In this document: piece by piece, positions 45,801 through 59,100 of the stretch
Position numbering within the stretch: position 1 is the first letter of the stretch
Layout of the letters: every line of letters starts with the position of its first letter
Assembly: GCF_018143015.1 (NCBI RefSeq)
Contig: NC_054740.1
Span: 72,127,856-72,191,855 of the forward strand
DNA from: Lytechinus variegatus
Taxonomy: Eukaryota > Echinodermata > Echinoidea > Temnopleuroida > Toxopneustidae
Direction: 5' to 3'
DNA: 64,000 nt
Position numbers and translations under genes: made by a program
The notes under the pieces: generated by a model
Seen by the model: the letters and a program-made list of their open reading frames with translations, nothing else
Databases searched by the model: none
Told to the model about the DNA's origin: nothing

Positions 45801-48800
45801 TTGATTATAAAAAATAACATTATGATCATTCGTCTCTCATTATGACTGTTAATATACATGCGTTAGTTGTTATTTACACTATAAAATAATTTATTTTCAA
45901 AGCTGCAAGCATGCATTCACACATAACACGACAATCACATGCAAGGTCCGGAACAGGATAATACCATTATCATCCAATGTAGGTCTGGGACAGGGTGCCT
46001 CAACACACTGTTCTTCGGTTGCAGGTTGGAGGTCCGGATCGCACAATCCAGGCACTGGTTCCCCCGTCGTATTCAGGAGGCACGCTATCGCACGTTTTCT
46101 CCTTCCCACGTCACATGTCGCTGAGCACTGCCAGGGCAAAATAAAAACGTAACGCATTATTATTACTTGAGATCATTCTTCTGTGTCATGGGGAATTTCA
46201 TTCAAATAAATAACCGATTAATTACAACAAGTCATTTCAATACTGAATCTAAAGATTTCAAATTAAACGCTTGAGCACTCTAAAAACAAGAAATGTTAAC
46301 TTAACATTTAAAAGGTTGGAGGAGTGACAACATTTTCTAAATGTTGCATTTACCACTTTAAATGGTTCTACCCAACACTTAAAATGTTTGATTCAGATTT
46401 ATACAAGGTTGGGTGCAACATTTGGAAAAGGTTGTCACTCCTCCAACCTTTCAAATGTTGATTTATCATTCGAATTTTTAGAGTGAGCCGCTTCTGGGAC
46501 GGGTGACTTTCCCTATGACCTATCATTGAGAAAACAAAAGAACTGTGATAATAAGAGTAAATGTTATTTAAATGCCCCTACGGTTTTATGAATAACCCAC
46601 CAGCCTCGTGTAAGGACATGTGTCTTGAACTCGCCCCATTTTGTATTATGTCACCCAAATCTAATGATAGCGCATCTATCGGTATAAAATACCTTTTATA
46701 CCGAAATTTGAAAATATTCACCCTATCCATACAATAGCATACTTTTTCTGAAATGAAATTTCACGAGAATTTAAAAAAAGTGACAGCAAAATTGAGGTAA
46801 AGTGAACTGCTCAAATTTTACGAATGAAAATGTGCAAAATTTTAAGACCCCCAATGTACTTTATTTCAGACATCTCTATTAGATTTCTCTGTTATGCTGC
46901 AGTCGGAGGTCACATGGTAAGGTTAAAGGTAATTTTAAAGTCAACATTAAAGTTTACTTACAAGACTCTCTTATGACAAAATGTTATTCCATCACAGTTA
47001 TTTCACAATGAACTTTTGATACAATTCTGTTACGAGCCGTCGCGAATCGCCATATTTCTGGTTATTTCCACAAGTGGGCGAGCCGTAACATCGCTTATGC
47101 CTTGTTCGTTCATGTGCTATTTGCGCTCATCATTTCAGACATGCAGTATATATTTAGCTTAAAATGATACTAATTTCATAACAATATCACTCCGTTTAAT
47201 TGAGATATTGTATTTTAAACCGAATGAAAATAGAAAAAGCGTATTCAAAACCACATTTTTGTGGGGGCAAATTCAAGACGAATGGCCATAATTCACATTG
47301 CCAAGTTACTTCATATACGTCTGCGGACAGCCCTCTGACTAAACAACTTTATTTATCGTCATATCCGTTCGTAATAATTTTGAGGATATATGCAGCGATA
47401 TTGAAATCATTTTTTAATAAAATAAGTGCATGTGTATAAATATATAATCAACTTACTAGACTCCATTGTCCAACAACCCATATAGGTACTGGACATGGTT
47501 GATTGGAGCAAGTACGATGCTCTGAAGGCTTCTTAGATGGGTCACAAAATAAATCACTGACTTCGGCTGCTACACCTCCAATATTCTATTTACACAGATA
47601 AGAAAATATACATGTATCATTAAACTGCCGAAGGGACGTCGAAACTTTTTAGTTATTTTAATGAAAGTTATTAAGCACGATGCATTAAATTTTGCAGACT
47701 TTACCGTTTTTGCTTCCCATTTATTATCGAAATCTTTTAATATTTAATATCAAATTAATCATCATCAATTCTAATAAAGCAAATAATGTTGATAAAACAT
47801 TACCCCAGCTGTCGTTCCCGTGGCGAAAATATGGCGCGCATGTTCTAACCAAATGTTTCTCGAGTCGGCATATTTTACTTTAAAAAATGATAATTTCATA
47901 ATTGTTAACATTATCAAATGCACGAAAATCATATAAGGCTTATTCCATTTTCTTACACCCAAAGTCGCTTATTTCTCATCCATCACGTTCTCGAATTTCA
48001 TTTCCATTCATCATCCATTGATTTATCTCCATTTTCACAATCCCAGCTGATCTTTCCTGGACTAAGAATTTGGTGAACCAGAAGCCTCCTCTATGTCATC
48101 TGTACAGCGACCACCATTCAAACATTCAAAGAAACATGAAATATTACGTGCTTGCTGACCATTAATCATAAATACTCACCTCAACACAAAAGACTCGTCT
48201 GCTTTTGATCCCTCCTCCGCACGTCACTGAGCACCCACTGACAGTTTCATGCTGCCAACTAAATAACAAAGAATCGTATTCAAAGTCATTAGTATTATTG
48301 TTAACCAACTACGCCCCAAGATAATAGAAATAGTGCCAAATTAAAATTTCACTATATTTATTTACAGAATTAGGAGCGATAGTAATACAAAGTTCGAATG
48401 GACCATTGTGTTCTCTCATAAAAACTGCAATAACCATGATCATCTGAATCAAAATGATAAGCAGGCTTTATAACATTAGAAGCTTTGAGACAAACTAATA
48501 TTTTGTGCGTTGATATACTGCGACCGACGCGTTTGACATTGCAAGATTGCGGAGTTTCCGTGGCACCGAGACGCAAAACGGATACAAGAACAGCACTTTT
48601 GTCTCAAGTTTCGGAGCTGACGAAAAATTGCAAATACGAATTTGTCCAGAATCCAGGATGAAACTACTATTTTGATTCACCAATTTTCAACAAAGACTTC
48701 TTGGTTGCTGTTTGTCATTAAGGTAATTTGACAATACACTGTCTTCCTATGTTCTTAGATCCGTTCTATGTACATCGCGGTTCGGAAACTTCCTACTATC

Positions 48801-51800
48801 AAGAGATCGACTTACTAGTAGAAGACGGTTTCAGAAACAGGAGCGTAGTATTCCCATGTGATATCCGGTTTGACCCGACTCCCAAGGTATCTAGGATTGT
48901 GTAGTAAGATCACGGATACATCCAGGACAGCAGTGGTGGGACCGGAGAGTACCCAGATGTGCTCTCTGTTATGGAAGGCATCAGCTAGATACTTGATGAC
49001 CATACCACTGTGGCTGTATCGCTGGCTCAGAGGAGGGATGAACATCTCGCCGCGGAATACTATCTCACCGTCGGCTTCAACCGCTGGATATCAGGAAAAG
49101 GACAAGAGTTCGGTATAAGGAGCACAATGTCGAGAGAGCATGATGGGAGATGGAGATCGAATTGACGGACAGATCTTGGGCCGCAGAACGGTTTTGAAAG
49201 TAGGGGGACTGACCATGCACAAAATCACAATCAGGTGGTCCTTTTTACGTTTTTGTACACAGTTTTGGAAAGAAAGGTGGGTGCTTAAGTCTACCCAGCC
49301 CGCCCCCTCCCCGTTTCCACGGCCCCTGCAGAATAAGGACAAAACTATCGCAGTGATCAGCGAAGTCTTTGTTTGTTTTATGATCATCTGCATTCATATT
49401 TGTTTAATACGAAACGTTTTAAAATATAACATGTTATAAAAGGGGGAAAAATCTAGGAAAGAGTGAAAAATCAACTAAGGTAATATTGACAAATGCGACA
49501 AAAACGTTAAAATCGATATGCATTAATCATGGTTCATGCTACCTTATCAAAAAAGGAATGTCATTATTTACGCAAAATGTGCTTGACAACATGACAGCCT
49601 CAAACGAGTTTCAATGAACTTGATAAAACGAGTTCATAACGCGGAATAGAGATATATTCAGAATTGAAATGTGAAGGTAACGATGAAGGAGAAGATGATT
49701 AAGGCGATGATGGTACGGATAGAGATGATAATGACGAAGGTGATGACGACGACGAAGATGATGCTGATAATCATGATAATGGCAAATACAGTGGTGATAG
49801 TAATTCTAATCTGATACTACGAGAAACAAAATTTATACTTACACATATGGGTGTATCGAAGATTCTGATTCGTAATCTTGATTCCTGTCGAATTCACTGG
49901 AATTTGAAGAAATGTCTTAAAATCTGAAATAAAAAGAAGAACGAATTTTAGCCATCAAACAGCAATTACTTATATTTTTGGACACATTAATGCTACTATA
50001 AGTTTTTTGCAGGTGCGCCCTTTTCCATTTCTTTGATTGTCATAGTTTATCTTATTCTTTTCTTTTGTTACACTTGTGTTTTGGGTATTTTTTCTTCGAT
50101 TCATTGGATTCTTAAATAATAAATGTACATATTTCAATGTTTTTAATTGAAACGACTAAATGAATTGAATTGAACCATTCTACTGGAATATGCAAGCATC
50201 AATGAACAATAAAAGAAAAATGAACAATAAAAGAGCAATAACTTTAAATGTATTTATCAAAGTCATTCAATCTTAATGATTTCAAAACTAAATTCATTTA
50301 CGTCATAGCAATTTTAGAGTTTTAATAATACAATTCTTAGGCAAAAACACATTAATTTCCATTGTCATTAACTAATCGCGAAAAATAATTACATCATTAT
50401 ATTATGATCGTGGACTACATTGTCAAAACAAACTGGTAATTTGTAAGGTTTCAGAGCCCATATGCCAATTTTCTGTAATTTTGCGCTATGAAAGATAACA
50501 TGTGTTCTCGAGACTGCTACAGGAATCTTTTCTTCCCTTTTTTTTCCAGAAGAAATTTTTTTATAACGGTTTAATATATATGGATTGTAAAAATTCCACC
50601 TCCCCTATTACAACATTCTGGCTGGCGCTGACGTCTTTGTTATACTGATGGAAATATTTGAATGACAAAAAAAAAGAATCTTACCATTTTACCTCCATGT
50701 TCTTACCATGCACTGCTCCGACGTTTCTTATTCTTCCCATGTGTCTCTTACACGTCCTTCCAGAGCCGTCACATTTAGCACATACATCTTTGATACGCCC
50801 AGAGCCCATCACTCCATCACAGCCAAACTCCTATAAAGCAAACGGAACGGTGGAAGAGGAAAATGCTTTGGCATGATGCAACTGTATTTCCGATGGTTCG
50901 ACATTGTAAAATAAAAAAAACGCTGTAAAAATTGGAAGCACGTTCTTTAAGCCCATTAATCTAACAAGACATTGTTTAAAATTTTACTGTTTAGACTTGT
51001 TTGAGATTGTTTAGATTTTAAGACTTGTTTAAACCTTTAATATTCAAAACTTTTTAAAACTTGTTTAAAACTTAGTTAGTTGTTAGAGTGACGGGCTTCA
51101 GCAACGTCCTTAAAATTCACAGTTCATGGTTTATCTAATTAAAAAGATTTTTGGATCCTTTGATTTGAAAATCAAACAGACCCTTCACTTAAATTCAAAG
51201 TCAAATCATGCAGGCGCTATTTGACCTCCATGGTCAAAAGCAAAATAAGCCCCCTCCCCCGTAACGTAATTTGGTCGTTTTCACGTAAAATGATTTGATC
51301 AAACGGTATGCATTTAAGCATTAGAATCACCTTACAAATTCCGTCGACACAGGCTTTTGTGAGTCTTTGATCTCCAATTTCATGATGCCAGCATAGTGTA
51401 CCGTCTGCATACATCCCTGGTTCACGAAGGGCGTAGAAGTTTGCATTTGATATACATTGAAGCTTACAAGCATTGTTACCTGGTGGTGTCAGAGTGGTAA
51501 AGATTTAAACTTGAGGTGAAAACTGATACCTTGATATCTTAGTGTCTTAAATCTTATAACTATTGATACCTTAATTTCAATTTGATAGACTCATACAAAA
51601 CATTGAATCTTCGTTAGTTAAAAAATTGGTCAATGGTCTCGTCAAAGAATATATAATATGATTCACGCTGGTTGTTATCTGAGCGATTAACGAGAAGAAG
51701 TTGGTCACGACATTATCAGGGTAAACATATAATACTTATATAACGTATCCTGGCATGTCCACATACAATGTATGCACTTTCACCATCCGGGCGAACATTC

Positions 51801-54800
51801 CAAAAATTTCCCTAAAAGTGTCGGTCACTATTCAATATACATGTATAGATATTATGAATGGTATTGGAGGATATATACACAGCCATTTTGGGTGGTCAAC
51901 AAACAATAAAAAATAAAAGAAATATCTGCACATTTTGATATTCATTTTCGATAAAACCATTTATCAAGCATTTACTGAGCTGACAATATCAGAATGCAAT
52001 GCTTGTACCCTGCCCATGTAGAATTGGAATGTGCGTATGTGCACAAGAGTGACTTTGATAGGGGGCTGACCTAAAGATGATGTCCCTTTTTTCAATCAAT
52101 TGAATAGTATCTCATACACGGCCCTTTCTTCCAATTTCTATGTTCCCTTTTCCTCCTATTCTTCCTTCACCACTTGAATAATCGTGGTGGAGAGAGAGAG
52201 AGAGACGCCTGGCCCTGTTTCATGTATGGGGGAGGAGTGGGGGCTCGTCTTCTGCATGTGATATCTACCTTTGAGCAACGATGATAAAAAGGCTCTCCAC
52301 GTGTAGTACTGATTGTTGAATTTGAAGCCGTTTGTTGCAGCACATTGCTCATTTTTATAATCATCCAATGTTACGTTGTGACACGGCTGAAAATAACAAC
52401 AGATATTTAGTTCATTATACATCATCTATAAGCGAAAAAAGTCGCAAATATGGTGCGGTGATTTTACGATATTCTTCTGATGCCCAAGCTCTTATAATGA
52501 TAATATTCCGCATTTATATAGCGCTTAATACGTCGGAACGACGTCTCTAAGCGCTTTACAGACATATTTTCAGGGCTATGGCTCTTGAAAGAGATTATTG
52601 GCAGAGATAGTTGAGCAAGGCAAATATTAATGTATCTGCAAAAAGCCTGGGAATAATAGTGTCTGTCGGAAAATATTCAAAAAGATTATAAAGATTTAAA
52701 AGATATAAGTGCAGCGAGAAATTCCCCCGTTTATATAGATATTTTTTCTGTTAAAAAGGTTGACAAGGGTAGAAAAGGGATGGAAATTATTGTTGTTCGG
52801 CACATTCTTTTTTTTTTTTTGGGGGGGGAAGGAGGGGCGGGGTCAAATTTTAAGAACAAAAATACAATTAGGTAGTTTCATTATATTCACGTATTAATAA
52901 TTCTGGTTGATCTTACCATCATATTACAAAGCTGAACATCCCGCCCTTCACCTTGACACGCCAGACCTCCGTACACGGGGGTAGGGTTGTTGCACTTTCT
53001 CTTTCTAACTCGAATCCCTGTTCCACAAGATCTAGAACATTCACTAAAGTGAGGTTCCCATTCCGACCAACCACCGTCAACAGGGCCTGGTAGTCCATCG
53101 CTGACTGGCACACACTTACCGCTTACACACCACTGCATGCATGGAACAGAGAAAATATATCGTATCAGACGATAGAATAAAAAAATACCATATTGCAAGG
53201 ATAAAAGGCCGAAATCATTAACATAAAACATTGTGTTTTCACCTCAAAAAAGTTGTGGTAATTTTCTCCAAACATTGGTTTTATGGACAAAACATCTAAT
53301 ATTCATCTAATATTTTATACAGCAAGATACTGTTGTAAGATCGTGAATACATTTGAAGAATGAACATTGAGTTGATTTGTTGAATATTATCCAATTTTAA
53401 ACTGAATTTTAAAATGAATATCTTTACCACTCTAAAATAAATTATTTAAATAGACAAATGGAAATATACCATAACACATGTTAAATGACTAACAAATATA
53501 TAAATAAACGTTGATTCTGATTGGCTATTAAATCAAATGATACCTTATCAGGACCACAGGTCGTTCCCTCCATGATCATGATTCCAGAATAATGACAATA
53601 ACCCCCTTCCTGGCACCCTAGACTACCACATACCTGTTGGAATGATTTGAGAAAAAAGAAACATACGGTATGGTAACAAAGTGTGGCACGTTGTAGACGC
53701 AGACAGGCCTATAAAATTCGAATTCAAATTAAAACTATGTGGTTTTCCGGTTTAATTTCAACTGAATTCATTTCTTTAATAATATTAGTAATATTAATCA
53801 CCAGTCTCTAGTTTCAAAGTCCGGGGACTAATCTGCTGGGCCACAACGCCCCGAAGTTATGCATTAGAAATATATCACATACTTGTCATTTGATTTATCA
53901 TTATTTTGATAGGTCCAATTACCATTCGGCATGTTTGGTTTAATGATTTGCCCTTCTACTCTTACACCATATTTGGCTAATTACAAGTAATCTCTTTTCT
54001 TCTGCTTATCTTATTAGTTTCTTTTTAAAAGGTCATATTCAACATCATTTTTTTATAAAACTTTTTTTTATACTTTGAATCTTACAGATTGTGAGCACAC
54101 GGTTGAGCTAGCTCCATAGGCCAACTGACATTGGTCAGGGAGACTGTATCGTTGACCCGGAAGGTCATCCACGACTAATAAGTCTACTTCCGGATGGTCA
54201 ATACTTGGTGCATCATTGAGGCAAGATGATAGCCGATTACTGCCATGGAAAGAAAAAAAACAACAACTAAATCTTATATTTTGCTTCAGGCTAGGGAAAG
54301 AAATAGGGAAGGGTCTGTATATGTTTCAAATATCTGTATAACACAATATTTGGTTTTCGTTGCAGAAATCGGAATAAGATCTGATAAGACAATACAAATT
54401 TTGACCCAAGCGAACACCAGATATTGTCATCTGAATGTTGATATCGAATTTGATTTCAATTTAAAGCAAGCGAATGCCGAGTCAGAAATTAGTGCAGGTC
54501 AATTATTTGATATGCTACATGGTGTAAGTGTGGATGTACATTACAAACATATAGAAACTGACATCATGACTACTAGAAAATACCAGCTGACACCTTCCAA
54601 AATGGACCCCCGTGGATTGATAGCCATACACCAGTACACGGAGGGTGCTGCCTTTGGGCTGCAAAAGTGCTTGCTTTGTTGCCTTTTTTGTCTACATGTA
54701 GTAAAAAATAGAAATTAAATAGGCAAGTGCCATTGGATCCTGAATATATATATCTTCAGGATAATTTTGATACTTAATTTTGTAATAACTCTGACCATGT

Positions 54801-56117
54801 GAACGAAACTCGTTCCACAGCCTAAGCAATACTGGCTGTTATTTTTCAGGCAAATTGCTTGTGATATGGCTCATGCGATTTAATTATTAATGCCACAATT
54901 TGTAATTTGATTAATCATCATGTTTGTTTAAGTATATCATGATTACTGTGATATTATGTTTTGATCATCATTAAATGCAGAAACACCTGCTAATAACTTA
55001 CGTAAGAAAGATTTTGATTTGCTGTGCACTGCAGAGCGACCACTTGAAAGACTGCACGCCGACAGGTCTGGCTGATGACATGACATGATGTCCGTTATTA
55101 CACCCATAGTCAGGGTCATGGTGGAGATTCAAACTGTGGACACGAGCAAGAAGAATAAAAAAAAAACCAAATATACTTCAAGAAGTGCGCATGCTATTAT
55201 ACAAAAGTGGTAACCAGGTGATTTTTTTTTTTTTTGGGGGGGGGTAAAGTCTTTCTAATCCAATTATTCTTTAGTTTGTAGGCCTATTTGGCCCAACTTG
55301 TCCTTTAAAAAGCGTCTATAGTCTTACTAAGCTATAATAGGTAAAACAAATATTTTATATACCTAATCATTTGATTGATAATAATATTGTCAACATCCCA
55401 GCATTGATAGGGGAAAAACATAGCCCCTAGAATCCCCCAAAGAGAAATGTAGCTATCGCTATTACATCCAACCAAGCGATACTCTTTAATTGTTTTGTAA
55501 AAAGGTATACTATGTATACATAGTATATAAAGTTCATCGGCTAAGATGATAATAAAGACTTACTTATGTCCTGTTTCATGAGCAATAACCGATCCTGTAG
55601 TAAGACCATCATCTTGATTTACTGAACATTGTAATGAGCGTTGACATGTAGTCCCGATATATGCCCTTCCAAGTAGGTTAGTATCACGGTAGGTCCCTGA
55701 TAATTTGAATAAATCTTTTCTGTAGAAAGTGGGAGGAAGAATGAACGCTTCGTTAAATCGCACTTCACTAAAATGACCAATCAAAAATAATTTAAACATA
55801 ATTATGATGAATTAGCTTACAAAAATATTTCATAGATTGTAATGAAAATAAATCGATTAATACATCAATCATATTTATCATCATCATCATCATCATCAAC
55901 ATCATCATCAAAATCATCATCATATCACCTTCACCCTCAGCTTTACATCTTCATCTTCATACTATAATATTGCATGAATTCATGTTTCGTATTTGAAAAT
56001 ATATGCCCATTTTGCTTTATAAATGTATTAATTAATTCAATTAGTATAAATTTGGGATTGTCATTTTTTTCAAGCAATCTGCTTATGATGACAATCCTTC
56101 TCCTGCAAACTGTGAAT

Positions 56118-56151
<34 letters not shown>

Positions 56152-59100
56152 GACATTTTCATTAATATCATTGTATTAATGCATCTATCATGCTCATGAT
56201 CATTATATGAAACCAGTTAAATTATATAAAACAAAATCATCAAAGAAACAAGTCATTGAAAGTTTTAAGAAAAAAAGGCGGAAAGAGCATCTGAAGTTTG
56301 AGACTACTTATGCAGAGGGCATCTACGTCTTCCTTCTCGTAATGCGACCAAGATGTGTGGTGTTACCAAAACGAACAACCTCCCAATTACTTTGGTAGGC
56401 CTAATATTTCATTGAAATCATCACTTTTAGTAAGTCTATCCGTATAATAAGGTATTCTTTTTCTGTCTATATATAGGCGGGTAATTACTGGTTCACAAAC
56501 TATATCACGGACGAAGAGTACTTACTATCATTATAATTAGAAAAATAGATGTCTTGGGAGTATATTATGAGTGTCCAAAGGGATTTGTGTGACATAAAAG
56601 ATCTTGGTCGCATTGTCAGTGGGGGAATCTCCTAAGCATTATGATCATAACTTTATTGTTTGTTAGATTGCTCTCAGTATTTACCGATCTTATTCTTTGA
56701 TTTTGTTTTCCCGTTTTCACACTTGACACAAGCTAACAAGCTAGCTTGTTTCAAAGATTTTATTCTCCTTTAAGGAATTAAAAAAAAATATTACCTAGTA
56801 ATAAGAGTAGCGATGTCCCAGTGTTCAGGGTGAGCATCATTGATAGGATTGAATCCAGCCTGCCACCGACAAAATTCTTCTAATAACTGAGGTCCATTTG
56901 CTTGAACGTTAAGAGTGATGTTATGACCGGTGATAGATTGAACCTGTAACACAAAAGGAATATAAAAGTTACTTGGTGAAAACTCTAACTGACTTGCACA
57001 GGACAGAGACAGTTCAAAAGAAAGAGATTTGGTCAGGAGGCTATACAATTCAGTGGAGTTCTTATTAGCCATCTTCTTTAGCCTGGCTATATAGTTCGAT
57101 CTCTCCTCAATTAAAACGCTTGTTTAGAATGCGATGTGAAATGAAGCCTGTCAGAGAAAGGATCTGAGAGGTCCTGGCCCGAGTTCAGAGCAAGGTGGAT
57201 GTCCTTTTGCCCTACCCGGGATTACCAAATCCTTCAAAGAGAACGCAAAGTCATTGATTGCCTGGCAAAACTGCATACAGTTGTATAACAAGCAAGCTCA
57301 TGATATTCTTTTTCCATTTATACCAATCATCAATCATATTTCCATGTTCGCTCCATCCAAAATATAACAAAAGTTGAACCACAAACGTCCTTTATTTCGC
57401 AATGAAAAAAAAATTGTCAAGAGAAAACTCCTAAAAAGATTCTGCCTTCATATCGAATTATCAAATGGGTATAGATGAACAATAAATGTTTGTGTTTGAT
57501 TGCGCCTGTTTGGGGACTATGTACTTTATTTCTACAATGATGTAATCTGATATCAAATCAACAATTAATCTGCACATTGGAGCTTTCAAAGAGCTCAACG
57601 CTATTATGAATGTAAAACGATTGCTTTTATCGTGATTGACGCCGCAGGCTTGCAATCCTGTGTGTTTTCTTTGAGAATAAAAGAATATGTGAAATTTTAC
57701 AATTCAGCTAGCGTAGATGATTGATAAGTGGCAGAACTGGGTGAAGTTTTATGCTTCCATATGTGACTATTTGTCCATTTATCTTTAAGTTTTAACTCGC
57801 ATAAAGACGATAAAACTTCTTCGTTAGAATGCTCTTAACCCCAATCTGATAAAATAATTTATTTGCGAGGTATTTGGCTAGTATCACTATTCTTTGTCGC
57901 GACCCGCAACAACACTGCAAAACATATTGGTGATTATTGAAAAAAGTATGCCGTTGATCATTCGCAATTTACGATTTTGAAGAGATACCGTCTTTATTAT
58001 AGTTTTTAATATATTTCCCTTGACCCTCTGCATTTCTCATTCATGTTTTAAAACATGATTGCCGGTAATGGGTTGACTACATGCTGTATCATGGAAGAAA
58101 AAAAAATATCATGTTCTCATAAAATCCTATAATTCCATCTCTCTAGACATCATTTATTTCGATCCTTTTCTGCACGCTGGAATAAATATAAAGAATGTTT
58201 CACTGAGGAAAAAAATATATACTAGTATTGTATATTCCATGTTTCTATTTTGAATTAGGAGGTAAGTTAAGAATAGAGAGAAGCAATTTATTTTCATATT
58301 ATCATAACAGAATTACGAAATAGATCAAGGCGCTCACCTTGTCAGCAGATGTAAAAGGTTTTGTTTTTAAACAGGATTCTGACCTTTTATAATTTTTTAA
58401 TTCCTACAGACATGTAGCAATTCTAAAAAACAAGCTCTAATCCCAAATACGTGCTTCTTACATTGGTTGAAAATCCAGTTGTGATTTATCCCAACCCTTT
58501 GAGCAACGGGCCAACAGTTTTTCGTTAATAGCAATAATCATCATTGCCTTATTCGGTGAAATTATGTGTATACATCATTTGTGATTTACCATAAAATTGA
58601 TTTTGAACTTAATAGAATAAGATTTGAGTATCAATAAATGAGTATCAAGGCGTAAACTTTTAACATCTCACTGTGATTCTCTCAACCTGATTAAATCAAT
58701 CATTGGAGGAATAACCAATAATTTAGCACATGGAATCTGTCTAGACTCATTACAAAACATCTTTCAAATCATCGGTATAAATACAACCCTCATGAGACGA
58801 GAGAGGGCGTGATGACCTATCAGTCACCTAATAGACTTTCACAGGGGAGGAAGTTCAGAAAACAAGGCGATGTTGCAATTATAATATTCAATTGGGCGTC
58901 CGTCTGAAACAAGTTATATTCAAAACAAAACAAGAGCATCAAAATAATACCTATTTTGAAAGTATTTTTCTTACATTTCTTGAAAATTATTTTTATATCA
59001 TTTCATCAGTCGATTTTTTAAAAATTGAAATAACCTGGTCATAAAGTTATCTTAATATTTTGTAGATTACTTGTTTTAACCTCTTCCGTGTCCGTCTCCA

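Noticed and set aside
49140-49439. Plus- and minus-strand frames of about 100 codons next to the spacer exon
   Set aside because: Intronic sequence with no protein similarity; the real exon boundary at 49083 is fixed by phase and spacer homology.
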